From contig NZ_JAGMUL010000026.1 in assembly GCF_019049285.1 (NCBI RefSeq), positions 422,634 to 486,633 of the forward strand: DNA of 64,000 nt, read 5' to 3'. Positions 1-8,816 of the stretch are shown one piece after another. The position numbers and the translations under genes were made by a program. The notes under the pieces are model-generated. The model saw only the letters and a program-made list of their open reading frames with translations, was not told where the DNA came from and did not search any database. Position 1 is the stretch's first letter, and each line of letters begins with the position of its first letter. Source of the DNA: Streptomyces sp. AC550_RSS872. GTDB lineage: Bacteria; Actinomycetota; Actinomycetes; Streptomycetales; Streptomycetaceae.

Positions 1-252
1 CGTGCCGATCGTGCCGGCGGACGGCCGGTCCAGCCCCGCGACCAGGTTGAGCAGGGTGGATTTGCCGCAGCCCGAGGCCCCCAGGAGGGTGACGAACTCG
101 CCGGGCGCGACATCGAGCGTGATGTCGTCCAGGACGAGCTGCCGGCCGGCGGGGCCGGGGAAGGACTTCGAGACATGCTCGATCCGGGCGGCATACGTCG
201 CCGCCGTGGCGTCCTCGGCGACCTTGTCGGTCGTGGCCGTCAAAGTGGCCAT
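1..252 (-). CDS. ABC transporter ATP-binding protein, sulfonate/taurine type (3' part outside window)
   Basis: The N-terminal 84 residues are visible; the gene runs off the left edge. The Walker A motif GASGCGKST lies at about residues 61-69, preceded by the SKSF and LDDITLDV strands normal for the SsuB/TauB/NrtD ATPase family. The ATG start has a good AGGAGG ribosome site about 7 nt upstream on the minus strand. It lies 49 bp downstream of the binding-protein gene and is evidently co-transcribed with it. The product would power import of a sulfonate, taurine or similar organosulfur anion; nitrate cannot be excluded from the ATPase alone, but the sulfur-gene context favours sulfonates. The order binding protein then ATPase predicts an SsuC/TauC-like permease just left of the window. 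Confidence 0.9.
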   Translation of the reverse strand, partial: MATLTATTDKVAEDATAATYAARIEHVSKSFPGPAGRQLVLDDITLDVAPGEFVTLLGASGCGKSTLLNLVAGLDRPSAGTIGT

Positions 253-301
253 GGTCGTCACCTCCTGGGAAACGTCGGGTGCGGGGGTATGGGCGGGGGA
301 G

Positions 302-1408
302 CTACTCGACGCCGAGACCGGCGTCGTCGACCTCGTCCCTGCCCTCGGCCTTGAGGACCTTGTTGAGCGGCGCGAGGTCGTAGATGCCCTTGAGGTCGGG
401 CTTTTCCAACAGACCGGCCTGGACCGCGTGGTCCGCCTCGGTGCCGAGGGTCGCGGCCAGTGGGTCGTCAAGGAAGGCGATCGACTTCCAGGCCGGGTCG
501 ATGACCTCGGCGGGCAGGGCCTTGCCGGAGAGCTGCTCCAGGGCCTTGTTCGCGGAGGCCTTGGCCTTGTCCGGGTTGGCGTTGATCCAGGCGTTGGTCT
601 TCACCGAACCGCGCAGCACGGCCTCGACGACATCCGGGTGTTCCTTCAGGAAGTCCTGCCGCACGATGATGTTCGTGATCACGAACTTCTTGTCGGGCCA
701 CAGGTCGGCCTCGTCGAGGAGCACCTTGGCGCCCTCCGAGACCAGCTTGGACGCGGTCGGCTCCGGCACCCACGCGCCGTCGATCGAGCCGGACTTGTAG
801 GCGTCGGGCGTGATCTTGTTGTCCGTGCGGACGACGGACACGTCGCCCTTGCCGCTCTCCGCGTCGACCTTCCAGCCCTGTTCGGAGATCCAGTTGAGCA
901 GCGCCACGTCCTGGGTGTTGCCGAGCTGCGGGGTGGCGATCTTCTTGCCCTTGACGTCCTTCAGGGACTTGATCTTCTCCGGGTTGACGACGAGCTTCAC
1001 GCCGCCCGAGGCCGAACCGGAGATGATCCGCAGGTTCTTGCCGTCCGCCTTGGTGTAACCGTTGATGGCGGGGGAGGGACCGATCCAGCCGATGTCGGTG
1101 GACTGGGAGTTCAGCGCCTCGATCTCCGACGGCCCCGCGTTGAACGTCGACGCCTTGATCGTGGTACCGCCGAGCTCCTTCTGGAGCAGGCCCTCCTGGA
1201 CGCCCACCAGAGCGGTGGCGTGCGTGAGGTTGGGGAAGTAGCCGATCTTCACCTCGTCGGCGGAGAGCTTCTTGGCGTCCGCCGCGACCTCGGCCTGCTT
1301 GCCGTCGTCGGTGGACTCGGCGCCGTAGCCGCAGGCGGTCAGCAGCAGAGGGAGCGCCGCTGTGACGGCGAGGATGCGCAGGGCGGAGAGAGGTCTTGCG
1401 GCAGACAC
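302..1408 (-). CDS. Aliphatic sulfonate/taurine-type ABC substrate-binding lipoprotein
   Basis: 368 aa with a GTG start and a GAGGACACC ribosome site. The N-terminus is a lipoprotein signal ending in the lipobox LLTAC (Cys26), so the protein should be anchored outside the membrane. The mature part has the NMT1/SsuA fold signature: [15 protein letters not shown] near residues 55-69, [14 protein letters not shown], and [12 protein letters not shown], typical of SsuA/TauA-type proteins. It is separated from a leader peptide by about 150 bp and precedes the ATPase gene. Family knowledge says it delivers taurine, alkanesulfonate or a sulfate ester to the ABC importer. The exact ligand is not visible. 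The two SsuD-like monooxygenases nearby support a sulfonate. Confidence 0.9.
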   Translation of the reverse strand: MSAARPLSALRILAVTAALPLLLTACGYGAESTDDGKQAEVAADAKKLSADEVKIGYFPNLTHATALVGVQEGLLQKELGGTTIKASTFNAGPSEIEALNSQSTDIGWIGPSPAINGYTKADGKNLRIISGSASGGVKLVVNPEKIKSLKDVKGKKIATPQLGNTQDVALLNWISEQGWKVDAESGKGDVSVVRTDNKITPDAYKSGSIDGAWVPEPTASKLVSEGAKVLLDEADLWPDKKFVITNIIVRQDFLKEHPDVVEAVLRGSVKTNAWINANPDKAKASANKALEQLSGKALPAEVIDPAWKSIAFLDDPLAATLGTEADHAVQAGLLEKPDLKGIYDLAPLNKVLKAEGRDEVDDAGLGVE

Positions 1409-1560
1409 GGAGGTGTCCTCTCAGGAATGAGTGATCTGGAACGTACGGGGCGAGGCGCGCGGCCTCTGGATGCGCACCGGCACAGCACTCGCCCGCCGGC
1501 CCGGGAGGGGACGGCAGGGGTACTGCGTGTTCGGCGGCGCGGGCGGCTGCTGCGGCGGTC

Positions 1561-1662
1561 TCAGACGGGCCGACAGATGGCGCTGGACGTACGCCCGAAG
1601 TCGATGTGACGACGCGAGGTCAGAAGAGGCAGCAACAGGCCTGTGTGATGACGCGTCCGCAT
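1561..1662 (-). CDS. Putative sulfur-responsive leader peptide (33 aa)
   Basis: The minus-strand ATG at 1662 opens a 33-codon ORF containing LLTSRRHIDFGRTSSAIC, the diagnostic core of the actinobacterial 'putative leader peptide' family (R-x-H-I/V-D-x-x-R-x-x-S-x-x-C) found ahead of sulfur and cysteine genes. A Cys codon (residue 30) sits four codons before the stop. It lies 152 bp upstream of the sulfonate-binding-protein start and about 20 bp downstream of a TAGGAAAACTAGG site. By analogy with amino-acid attenuators, ribosome progress at the Cys codon could govern read-through into the transporter genes. The identity is clear from the motif; the attenuation role is inference. Confidence 0.85.
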   Translation of the reverse strand: MRTRHHTGLLLPLLTSRRHIDFGRTSSAICRPV

Positions 1663-1681
1663 GGTGACCCCACCCCCACAG

Positions 1682-1699
1682 ATTCCTAGTTTTCCTACC
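1682..1699. promoter_or_regulatory. Probable Rrf2-repressor operator ahead of leader peptide and sulfonate transporter
   Basis: The site ATTCCTAGTTTTCCTACC (minus-strand reading GGTAGGAAAACTAGGAAT) shares CCTAG, TTCCTA and TAGGAA elements with the sites at 12787-12818 and 14710-14737. It is placed about 20 bp upstream of the leader-peptide start, as expected for an operator over a promoter. Recognition by the Rrf2 protein encoded at 14188 is inferred from shared sequence and shared sulfur context. Confidence 0.5.
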
Positions 1700-1748
1700 T
1701 GGTTGATGGGGATCGTGGCAGAAGGCGGCGTCCAGCCCAAGGGGATGT

Positions 1749-3710
1749 TCAGATAATGGACGATGCCATCTCTCTATGTGGGAACGGCGAGCTCAGAGCG
1801 CACAGCAGGGCACGTGCGACCGCGTCGTTCTGGCGGAACGCGGGCGCGTCGGTGCGGGGGCGGGCGAACGCGGCGACGGCCCGGCTGTTGGTCGGGGCGC
1901 CGAGCGCGATACGGCGCGGATGCGTGCCGCCCACGGACGGGTCGAGGACATGGCCGTCCGTGGGGGAGACGGCGAGCAGTCCGGAGCGGTGGGTGTGGGT
2001 GGCGTCGGCGATGACCTCCTCGGTGAGGGCGCCGGCCCGGTGCAGGTCGCGCAGGAGGGGGTCCTCGGTGCGGCTGAGGGAGGCGCCGGGCAGATACGCC
2101 TCGATCAGCGCGGACGCGTGGACGGTGTGGCCGGGGACGGTGGGGCTGGTCGCGGTGAAGGTGCCGGTGGTCTCGTCGGTGCCGATCAGGATGTCGGCGC
2201 CGAGGAACCGGACGATCCCGGCCCGGGACAGGGCCAGCAGCTGGCGCAGCCGGAAGCCGGGCGGCCCGGAGGCCAGGAAGCTGAAGAAACCCTGCCACCA
2301 GCCGTCGAGCTGCTCGGCGACGGACCGTGCGGTCAGCCGTCCCGCCGCGACCAGCCGGGGCAGTTGCCCGTAGAGGGAGAGCAGGGCGAGGAACGCCCCG
2401 AGATCGGCGCTGAACTCCGGGTCCTCGCGGCGGGTGACGTCCCGGGCGATGTGATCGCGCAGGTGCTCCTGGAAGGCGCCCGGGGTGGGGAAGGCGAGGC
2501 CGTCCAGGGGGTGGTCCAGAGCCTCGAAGTCCAACCGGTCCGCCGGGTCCGGTACGGCCTTGGCGACGAGGGCCGTCATCTCCTCGCCGTACCATTCCAG
2601 TCGGTCGTACGCGGCGACGAAGTCCGCCCAGGGGAGCGCGGTGCGCCCGGGGTGGGCGTGGAAGAGCTCGTGGTAGTGGCCGAAGCCGATCTCCTTGGCC
2701 ATCAGCGGCCACACATCGCGCCGCAGATCCAGCGGGCGGCCCTCGGCGAGCAGCCCGTCGACCGCGTCGGGGCCGAAGTACCGGGGCAGCGGGGGCCGGG
2801 GGCCCTGGAGCTGGTAGCGGGTCTTTGAGTGGTACGGCACCCCACGCCGTGATCCGACGTGCAGGACGGGCTCACGGCCGGACGGCAGGTAGGTGAGGGT
2901 GCCGTCGGGCTCGGTGCGGTAGGTGCCGCCCCGGCCCTCGGTGAGCAGGGACATCAGGTCGATGAAGGCGAGCCCGAAGCCGCGCAGGATGACGTGTTCG
3001 CCGGGGCGCAGCGCGGACAGGTCGGCGTCGGCGGAGAACTCCGGCGGGAGGTGGAAGCGGCCGTGACGGCGGGCGAAGGCGGCGTGGTCGCGGTGCTCGG
3101 CGGAGGGGAGGGAGCCGATGTGTCCCTGGGCGAGGACCACCAGGTCGGCGGTGAGCGGCGTGGCGCGGTCGGCCAGGTGGACCTGCTGGGGGCCGTCGGC
3201 GGGACCGGTGACGGCGGTCGCGGTGGTGCGGTGCCACTCGACGGTGACGGCGGGCGGCAGCTCGGCCAGCGCCCGGCGGAACACCCAGTCCAGGTAGGCG
3301 CTCTGGGCACGGCGTGTGGGGAAGTCGCTCCCGGCCAGCGAGCGCAGCTCGGCCAGCACGTCCGGGTCGGCCGGTTCGGCGTAGGGCGTGTGGCGCGGGA
3401 CCCGGCCGGAGAACTGGGCCGCCCACTCGGCGAGCGACGGCCCCGGCCGTACCGGACCCTCGATGGTGGACGACTCGTCGGTGAACATCGTGACGTCCTC
3501 GGCCATCGAGTTCATCCGCAGCAGTCCGGACTGCGCGTCCCGCCAGACCCGCCCCGGCCCGGGCGGATGCGGGTCCACCAGATGGATCCGCAACTCCCGC
3601 CGCCGGTCCCACAGTTCGGGCGCGTTGGCGGCGATCCGCTCCAGCAGTCCCGTGGCACGCGGCCCCGCGCCGACGACGACCAGGGCGGCCGCGGAAGTGC
3701 CGCCGCTCAC
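1749..3710 (-). CDS. FAD/NAD(P)-binding protein (NAD_binding_9 type flavoprotein)
   Basis: 653 aa from a GTG whose first bases overlap the stop of the upstream permease by 4 bp (GTGA), so the two are translationally coupled. The N-terminus LVVVGAGPRATGLLERI is a Rossmann dinucleotide site; LVVLAQGHIG and GEHVILRGFGLAFIDLMSLL are the further conserved blocks of the large FAD/NAD(P)-binding family PF13454. These are poorly characterised, related at a distance to N-hydroxylating and Baeyer-Villiger-type flavoproteins. No signal peptide or membrane span is seen, so it is cytosolic. Pairing with an amino-acid-type permease inside a sulfur island suggests oxidation of an imported sulfur compound, but the substrate is unknown. 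The frame stays open upstream to 4604 only as a shadow of the permease gene. Confidence 0.85.
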   Translation of the reverse strand: MSGGTSAAALVVVGAGPRATGLLERIAANAPELWDRRRELRIHLVDPHPPGPGRVWRDAQSGLLRMNSMAEDVTMFTDESSTIEGPVRPGPSLAEWAAQFSGRVPRHTPYAEPADPDVLAELRSLAGSDFPTRRAQSAYLDWVFRRALAELPPAVTVEWHRTTATAVTGPADGPQQVHLADRATPLTADLVVLAQGHIGSLPSAEHRDHAAFARRHGRFHLPPEFSADADLSALRPGEHVILRGFGLAFIDLMSLLTEGRGGTYRTEPDGTLTYLPSGREPVLHVGSRRGVPYHSKTRYQLQGPRPPLPRYFGPDAVDGLLAEGRPLDLRRDVWPLMAKEIGFGHYHELFHAHPGRTALPWADFVAAYDRLEWYGEEMTALVAKAVPDPADRLDFEALDHPLDGLAFPTPGAFQEHLRDHIARDVTRREDPEFSADLGAFLALLSLYGQLPRLVAAGRLTARSVAEQLDGWWQGFFSFLASGPPGFRLRQLLALSRAGIVRFLGADILIGTDETTGTFTATSPTVPGHTVHASALIEAYLPGASLSRTEDPLLRDLHRAGALTEEVIADATHTHRSGLLAVSPTDGHVLDPSVGGTHPRRIALGAPTNSRAVAAFARPRTDAPAFRQNDAVARALLCALSSPFPHREMASSII

Positions 3711-4714
3711 CGGTCGCCGCCGATCACCGGGCGGGCGTCGGCCGCCGTCGCCGCGCTCAGCCGGAGGCGCACAGCGGTCAGGTGGCCGCGCAGCCGCTGG
3801 AGCGGAGTGGGCGGCAGGGCACGGGAGTTGCCGCGGGCGTAGTACCGCTCGACGTAGAACTGGCCGGCGCTCAGCACCGTGGTCACCGCGATGTACCACA
3901 GCGTGGCGACCATCAGCAGCGGGATCACCTGGTACGTCTGGTTGTAGATCAGCTGCACCGAATACAGCAGGTCGTGCACGGCCAGCACGCTGACGATGCT
4001 GGTGCCCTTGAGGGTGCCGATCAGCATGTTCCCGGCGGTCGGCACGATGGAGCGCATCGCCTGCGGGACGACGATCCGGCGCAGGGCACGGCGTCTGCTC
4101 AGACCGAGTGCCTGGGCGGCCTCGGTCTGCCCGGCCTCCACGGAGAGGATGCCGCCGCGGACGACCTCGGCGGCGTAGGCCGTCTCGTGCAGGGTCAGGC
4201 CGATGACGGCGGTGAGGGTCGGGCCGAGCAGGTTGACCGTCTTGACGGTGAGGAACTCCGGGCCGAACGGGATGCCCAGGCCCAGCGTCGGGTACAGGGC
4301 GCCGATGTTGAACCAGAACAGCAGCTGCACCAGCAGCGGCGTGGACCGGAAGACCCACACATAGCCCCAACTCAGCGTGCGCAGCACTGGGTTGGCGGAG
4401 AGTCGCATGACCGCGAGCGCGGTACCGAGCAGAAAGCCCAGCACCATCACGACCGCGGTCAGCCACAGCGAGAGCAGTAGTCCGTCGAGCACGGCGGCGG
4501 TGGTGAAGTACCGGCCCACCACGCCCCATTGGAACGCCTCGTTGCGGACCACGGAGTTGAGCACCATCGCGAAGAGCAGCAGGGCGACGGCGGCGGTCAG
4601 CCACCGTCCGGCGTGCCGGCGCGGCACGATCCGGGGGAGGTCGGGGGCAGGGGCGTCAGGTGCCCGCGGGGTCTTCGCGGCAGGCGTGGACGTGACATCG
4701 GGCGGCGTGACCAT
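3707..4714 (-). CDS. Amino-acid-type ABC transporter permease
   Basis: 335 aa. A hydrophilic Pro/Ala-rich N-tail of about 35 residues is followed by membrane spans and the HisM/GlnP-type permease domain. The EAA loop reads EAAQALGLSRRRALRRIVVPQAMR, the cytoplasmic contact with the ATPase. It closely resembles the permease at 7881 (shared [18 protein letters not shown], LHxAAYAAEVVRGGxLSV and LPTAGN blocks), pointing to duplication. No ATPase or binding protein is in its own operon, so it probably shares the ATPase at 8813 and perhaps the second binding protein at 9627 across the divergent promoter. The cargo is probably a polar, sulfur-containing amino acid or analogue (inference). Confidence 0.9.
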   Translation of the reverse strand: MVTPPDVTSTPAAKTPRAPDAPAPDLPRIVPRRHAGRWLTAAVALLLFAMVLNSVVRNEAFQWGVVGRYFTTAAVLDGLLLSLWLTAVVMVLGFLLGTALAVMRLSANPVLRTLSWGYVWVFRSTPLLVQLLFWFNIGALYPTLGLGIPFGPEFLTVKTVNLLGPTLTAVIGLTLHETAYAAEVVRGGILSVEAGQTEAAQALGLSRRRALRRIVVPQAMRSIVPTAGNMLIGTLKGTSIVSVLAVHDLLYSVQLIYNQTYQVIPLLMVATLWYIAVTTVLSAGQFYVERYYARGNSRALPPTPLQRLRGHLTAVRLRLSAATAADARPVIGGDR

Positions 4715-4857
4715 GGGGAGGCTCTCCGGGGAGGGAATCGCAGGCGTGGGTGTGCCCGGGGCGGCGCGGTGCGGCCGGGCTTCGGTGTCGTCACGCTGCC
4801 GCGTCCCTCAACGCGGCCGGAGAGGCTGCCGCGCGTCGCGGAGCCGATCCGCCTTCG

Positions 4858-4888
4858 ATCGTATGTGCCCCTGCCGTGCGGGTGTCAA
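4858..4888 (-). promoter_or_regulatory. Possible promoter of the minus-strand permease/flavoprotein operon
   Basis: On the minus strand TTGACA (4888-4883) is followed after 19 bp by TACGAT (4863-4858). The -35 is perfect and the -10 good, but the spacer is long. It lies about 145 bp upstream of the permease start. Confidence 0.35.
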
Positions 4889-4973
4889 CAGCCCATGAGG
4901 AAGGACCGTTCGAGCCGGTCCGGCATCCGGGCGTCGCTTGACGAGGGCCACGATGTGCTGCTCAATTAATCGC

Positions 4974-5051
4974 ATGAACGCCCAGCAGCGCTTGGTCACG
5001 CGCGATCACATCGACTTCGGTCGGGTGTGGTCCGCGGCGTGTCGCGTCTGA
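4974..5051 (+). CDS. Putative sulfur-responsive leader peptide (25 aa)
   Basis: The ATG at 4974 opens a 25-codon ORF containing RDHIDFGRVWSAAC, a clear match to the actinobacterial putative leader peptide core. The Cys codon is third from the end, as in the other two leaders here. A 6-bp GC hairpin follows 9 nt after the stop. The first structural gene of the plus-strand operon (flavin monooxygenase at 5285) starts 233 bp downstream, leaving room for an attenuator. Identity from the motif is strong; coupling to cysteine supply is inferred. Confidence 0.85.
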   Translation: MNAQQRLVTRDHIDFGRVWSAACRV

Positions 5052-5060
5052 CTCGGCAGC

Positions 5061-5078
5061 GGGCCGTCTGACCGGCCC
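5061..5078 (+). terminator. Small GC hairpin after the leader peptide (possible attenuator)
   Basis: GGGCCG (5061-5066) pairs with CGGCCC (5073-5078) around a 6-nt loop, followed by a pyrimidine-rich stretch. Its position directly after the leader stop suggests an attenuator stem, but the stem is short and alternative pairings were not computed. The remaining 5079-5284 holds no gene; a GAAAGG ribosome site precedes 5285. Confidence 0.35.
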
Positions 5079-5284
5079 TTCCCTCCCTCGGTGACCCCGT
5101 CGCGGGCCGAGTTCTCCCTTCGCGCGCTGCCGCAACCCCCTCCTCGGTTTCACCGACGCCTGTCGTCGTCACGCCTTTGACCGACCCGTCAGCGGTTATC
5201 TGACGGTTCCTCACTCGTGCCTGTGCGCCGGGCAGTTGTGCTTCGCCCTGCCCGCGCGCTCCCGCATTCCCGAAAGGTCTTCCC

Positions 5285-6412
5285 ATGCCCGTGGAGTTCC
5301 TCGGCATCGCCGCCACCAACGACGGCTCCGAAACCACGCCGCGCTCCGGCGCCGCGTTCGACAAGGAGTACACGCTCCGGCTCGCCCGGGCGCACGAGGA
5401 CCACGGCTGGGACCGGGTGCTGTTCGCCTACGGCTCCGGATCGCCGGACCCGGCGCCGGCCGCCGCCTACATCGCGAGCCGGCTGGACCACCTCCAGATC
5501 CTCCTCGCCCACCGGCCCAACGTGTCCTACCCCACCTTCGCCGCCAAGACCTTCGCCACCCTCGACCAGATCAGCGAGGGCCGGCTGACCGTGCACTTCA
5601 TCACCGGCGGCAACGACCACGAGCAGGGCCGTGAGGGCGACACCCTCACCAAGGACGAGCGCTACGCCCGCACCCGCGAGTACATCCGCATCGTCAAGAA
5701 GATCTGGACCACCCACGAGCCCTTCGACCACGAGGGTGACCACTACCGCTTCCACGACTTCGTCAGCGACGTCTTCCCGGTCCAACAGCCCCGCCCGGGC
5801 GTGTCGTTCGGCGGCTCGTCGGCCGCCGCGTACGCCGCCGGAGGCGCCGAGGCCGACATCTACTGCCTGTGGGGCGAGCCCCTGGCGAAGACCGCCGAGC
5901 AGATCGAGGAAGTGAAGGCCGCCGCGAAGGCCGCAGGCCGCACCGACGTGCCGCGCATCCAGGTCGCCTTCCGCCCGATCATCGCCCCGACCGAGGAACT
6001 GGCCTGGGAGAAGGCCCACCGCACGGTCGGCGCCATCCGGGAACGCCGCGAGACGGGCCTCGTACGGCACCACCGCAGCGGCGCACCCGAGAACGCCGGC
6101 TCGCAGCGGCTGATCGCCATCGCCGAGGCGGGCGAGCGCTACGACCGTGCCTTGTGGACCCCGACCGCCGCCGCGACCGGTGGCGCGGGCAACTCCAACG
6201 CCCTGGTCGGCACCCCGGAGACGGTCGCCCAGGCGCTGCTCGACTACTACGACCTCGGCGTCGACATCCTCTCCGCGCGCGGCTACGACCTGCTGGGCGA
6301 CGCCATCGACTTCGGCCGCCACGTGATCCCGATCGTCCGCGAGGAGGTCGCCAAGCGCGACGCCGAGCGGGCGGCGCGCGGGACGCAGACCCTCGCGGCG
6401 GTGAACGGATGA
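5285..6412 (+). CDS. LLM-class flavin-dependent monooxygenase (SsuD/SfnG-like)
   Basis: 375 aa, ATG start with a GAAAGG site. Features of the bacterial-luciferase-like TIM barrel family: early EFLGIAATNDGS strand, RPNVSYPTFAAKTFATLDQISEGRL, and the flavin-phosphate stretch FITGGNDHEQGREG, then VSFGGSSAAAYAAGGAEADIYCLWGEP. These match alkanesulfonate monooxygenase relatives, which use FMNH2 and O2 to release sulfite from a C-S bond. It needs a separate flavin reductase, plausibly the one at 10685. It is more divergent from SsuD than the gene at 11548, so its substrate may differ (methanesulfonate, dimethylsulfone or another sulfonate). First structural gene after the leader peptide; overlaps the next gene by 4 bp. 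Confidence 0.85.
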   Translation: MPVEFLGIAATNDGSETTPRSGAAFDKEYTLRLARAHEDHGWDRVLFAYGSGSPDPAPAAAYIASRLDHLQILLAHRPNVSYPTFAAKTFATLDQISEGRLTVHFITGGNDHEQGREGDTLTKDERYARTREYIRIVKKIWTTHEPFDHEGDHYRFHDFVSDVFPVQQPRPGVSFGGSSAAAYAAGGAEADIYCLWGEPLAKTAEQIEEVKAAAKAAGRTDVPRIQVAFRPIIAPTEELAWEKAHRTVGAIRERRETGLVRHHRSGAPENAGSQRLIAIAEAGERYDRALWTPTAAATGGAGNSNALVGTPETVAQALLDYYDLGVDILSARGYDLLGDAIDFGRHVIPIVREEVAKRDAERAARGTQTLAAVNG

Positions 6413-6924
6413 CCTCCGCACCGGAGTTGACGGCCATTCAGGTTGCCGTCTCCGATCCTCGGGTCGAGCCCCTGCTGCGCGAACTCGGCCACGAGTACTC
6501 CACCCGCTACGGCAAGGACGCGCACGCCGAGATCTCCCGCTACCCGGACGAGGAGTTCACCGAACCGCACGGCGGGCTGCTCCTGTTGCTGCTGGAGCGC
6601 GGGGAGGCGGTCGCGGGCGGTGCCTTCCGTCGGTACGACGCGACCACGGCCGAGCTGAAGCGGATCTGGACGCACTCCGCGCACCGCAGACGCGGCCTTG
6701 CCCGGCGCGTCATCGCCGAGTTGGAGCGGGCGGCGAGCGCGGGCGGCTACCGGCGGATCTACCTGACCACCGGGCCGCGCCAGCCCGAGGCCCGCGGCCT
6801 GTATCTGGCTACCGGCTACACACCGCTGTTCGACACGGAGGCCGACCCGGAAACCATCGGCCCGCTGCCGTTCGAGAAGCACCTCGCAGTCCGGGAACGC
6901 ACGGGAAAGGCCCCCGACCAGTGA
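6409..6924 (+). CDS. GNAT family N-acetyltransferase
   Basis: 171 aa, start ATG overlapping the monooxygenase stop (ATGA). The acetyl-CoA site appears as IWTHSAHRRRGLARRVIAELE (motif A, R/Q-x-x-G-x-G/A variant RRRGLA) at about residues 84-104, followed by YLTTGPRQPEARGLYLATGYTPL, the usual GNAT beta-5/alpha-4 region. GNAT members embedded in sulfur uptake operons may acetylate S-substituted cysteine analogues, a role known for analogous genes in Bacillus sulfur operons; applying it here is inference. Tightly coupled to both neighbours (4-bp overlaps), so it belongs to the same pathway. Confidence 0.85.
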   Translation: MTSAPELTAIQVAVSDPRVEPLLRELGHEYSTRYGKDAHAEISRYPDEEFTEPHGGLLLLLLERGEAVAGGAFRRYDATTAELKRIWTHSAHRRRGLARRVIAELERAASAGGYRRIYLTTGPRQPEARGLYLATGYTPLFDTEADPETIGPLPFEKHLAVRERTGKAPDQ

Positions 6925-7877
6925 ACCTCCGCACGATCAGAACCCGCCTGCGCGGCGCCGCCGCCCTCGCCCTGCTGCCCCTGCTCGCGCTGACCGCCTG
7001 CGGCTCCGGCGACACCGGCGGCGCGGTGCCCGTGGGCGCCCAGGGCTCTCCCGCGCCGACCGACGACCCGGTCGCCGCCGTACGCGAGGTGGACTCCGTC
7101 GCCGCCCTGCTGCCCGCCGACGTACGCAAGGCGGGCACGCTGCGGGTGGGCAGTTCGATCGGGTTCCCGCCCGGGGCGTACTACCCGAACGGTACGGACA
7201 AGGCCCCCGCCGGCCAGGACATCGACCTCGCCGACGCGGTGGCCAAGGTGCTCGGCGTGAAGCTGGAGCGCCAGGACGCCTCCTTCGAGACGATCCTGCC
7301 CGCCCTCGGCAGCGGCAAGTACGACTTCGGCACCGGCAACTTCGGCGTCACCAGCGAACGCCTGAAGACCATCGACTTCGTCACCTACATCAACGACGGC
7401 CAGGGTTTCGCCGTGAAGCAGGGCAACACCGCGCTCAAGTCGAAGATCACCGACCTCACCCAGCTGTGCGGGCTGACCATCGGCACCGGCGCCGGAACCA
7501 CCTTCGAGGCGACCCTCACCGCGCAGAAGGGCGTGTGCGCCAAGGCGGGCCGGAAACCGTACGACGTGAAGGTCTACTCGGAGAACGCGGCGACGCTCAC
7601 CGCGCTTCAGCAGGGCCGTATCGACGTGATCATGTCGACGATCAACGGCCTGCGCTACCAGGCGTCCCAGCCCGCGTCGCAGACCACGTTCCTGGGCGAG
7701 TTCCACCGCCTCGACGTCGGCTTCGCCTTCAAGAAGGGCTCCCCGCTCACCAAGGCCTTCCAGGCCGCCGTCAACGAGCTGATCAAGGACGGCGCCTACG
7801 CCCGGATCCTCACCAAGTGGGGCACCGCCGCCTCCGCGATCGACACGTCGCGGATCAACCCGGCCGAGCACAGGTGA
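6921..7877 (+). CDS. Amino-acid-type ABC transporter substrate-binding lipoprotein (first of two)
   Basis: 318 aa from a GTG that overlaps the preceding stop. The lipoprotein signal ends with LLALTAC (Cys27). The mature protein is a SBP_bac_3 domain: AGTLRVGSSIGFPPGAYYPNGTDKAPAGQDIDLADAVAKVLG, then YDFGTGNFGVTSERLKTIDFVTY and LTIGTGAGTTFE, the typical HisJ/GlnH-like pattern for polar amino acids. It captures ligand outside the membrane for the permease (7881) and ATPase (8813) that follow immediately. The ligand is probably a cysteine or cystine-like or other thio-amino acid, inferred from neighbours only. Confidence 0.9.
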   Translation: MNLRTIRTRLRGAAALALLPLLALTACGSGDTGGAVPVGAQGSPAPTDDPVAAVREVDSVAALLPADVRKAGTLRVGSSIGFPPGAYYPNGTDKAPAGQDIDLADAVAKVLGVKLERQDASFETILPALGSGKYDFGTGNFGVTSERLKTIDFVTYINDGQGFAVKQGNTALKSKITDLTQLCGLTIGTGAGTTFEATLTAQKGVCAKAGRKPYDVKVYSENAATLTALQQGRIDVIMSTINGLRYQASQPASQTTFLGEFHRLDVGFAFKKGSPLTKAFQAAVNELIKDGAYARILTKWGTAASAIDTSRINPAEHR

Positions 7878-7880
7878 CCC

Positions 7881-8816
7881 ATGAGCAGCCACACCATCAC
7901 AGAACCGGCCACGCAACAGGTCGAGGACTCCGCTGACCTGAAGATCGTCGCCACCCGCCACTACGCCCGCTGGGCCGCGGGCATCGCCGTGATCGTGCTC
8001 GTCGCCCAGTTCACGCACGGCCTGGCCACCAACCCCGTCTGGGAGTGGAACGTCTTCTGGGACTACGTCTTCTCCGAGACGATCGTCCAGGCGGTGTGGG
8101 TGACCCTCCAGCTCACCGCCTACGCCACCGTCCTCGGTTTCCTCCTCGGCACCGTGCTCGCCTTCATGCGGCTGTCCCGCAGCCCGGTGCTCTCGACCGT
8201 CGCCTGGGCCTATGTCTGGATCTTCCGGTCGATCCCGATGATCGTCCAGCTGGTCTTCTGGTTCAACCTCAGCGCGCTGTACAAGGAGTTGGGCGTCGGC
8301 GTCCCCTTCGGCCCGGTGTTCTTCTCCATTGACAGCAACACGCTCATCGGCACCATCGGCGCCGCCGTCATCGGACTGACGCTGCATCAGGCCGCCTACG
8401 CCGCCGAGATCGTGCGCGGCGGCGTCCTCTCCGTCGACCACGGGCAGCTGGAGGCGGCGGCGACGCTGGGCATCCCCCGGCTGCGGCAGATCCGGCGGAT
8501 CGTGCTGCCGCAGGCCATGCGCGCCATCCTGCCCACGGCCGGCAACGAGATCATCGGTCTGCTGAAGGGCACTTCGGTGGTCTATGTGATGTCCATCGGC
8601 GAGCTCTTCTACCAGGTCCAGGTGATCTACGGCCGCAACGGCCGGGTGATCCCGCTGCTGCTGGTCGCCACCGCCTGGTACGTCGTCCTCACCTCCCTCC
8701 TCTCGGTCGCCCAGTACTACGTGGAGCGCCGCTACGCCCGGGGCGCCGACCGCACCCCGCCGCCCACCCCGCTCCAGCGCGTCCGGCGCCGGTTCGCGAC
8801 GAAGGAGATCTCATGA
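7881..8816 (+). CDS. Amino-acid-type ABC transporter permease
   Basis: 311 aa, 3 bp after the binding-protein stop. Several hydrophobic spans, an N-terminal span at about 30-50 ([19 protein letters not shown]), and the HisM-type transport domain with EAA loop [24 protein letters not shown]. The C-terminus [23 protein letters not shown] resembles the tail of the permease at 3707 (RYYARGNSRALPPTPLQRLRGHL), supporting a duplication origin. Its stop overlaps the ATPase start by 4 bp. It probably acts as a homodimer, or as a heterodimer with the 3707 product. Confidence 0.92.
   Translation: MSSHTITEPATQQVEDSADLKIVATRHYARWAAGIAVIVLVAQFTHGLATNPVWEWNVFWDYVFSETIVQAVWVTLQLTAYATVLGFLLGTVLAFMRLSRSPVLSTVAWAYVWIFRSIPMIVQLVFWFNLSALYKELGVGVPFGPVFFSIDSNTLIGTIGAAVIGLTLHQAAYAAEIVRGGVLSVDHGQLEAAATLGIPRLRQIRRIVLPQAMRAILPTAGNEIIGLLKGTSVVYVMSIGELFYQVQVIYGRNGRVIPLLLVATAWYVVLTSLLSVAQYYVERRYARGADRTPPPTPLQRVRRRFATKEIS

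Noticed and set aside
3711-4604. Extension of the FAD/NAD(P)-binding ORF to 951 aa
   Set aside because: The added part is the permease gene read in another frame; the GTG at 3710 overlapping the permease stop is the proper start.
4808-4978. Minus-strand ORF beginning MRLIEQHIVALVKRR as a possible fourth leader peptide
   Set aside because: Lacks the HID..R..S..C core and the late Cys codon; it merely overlaps the genuine leader on the other strand.
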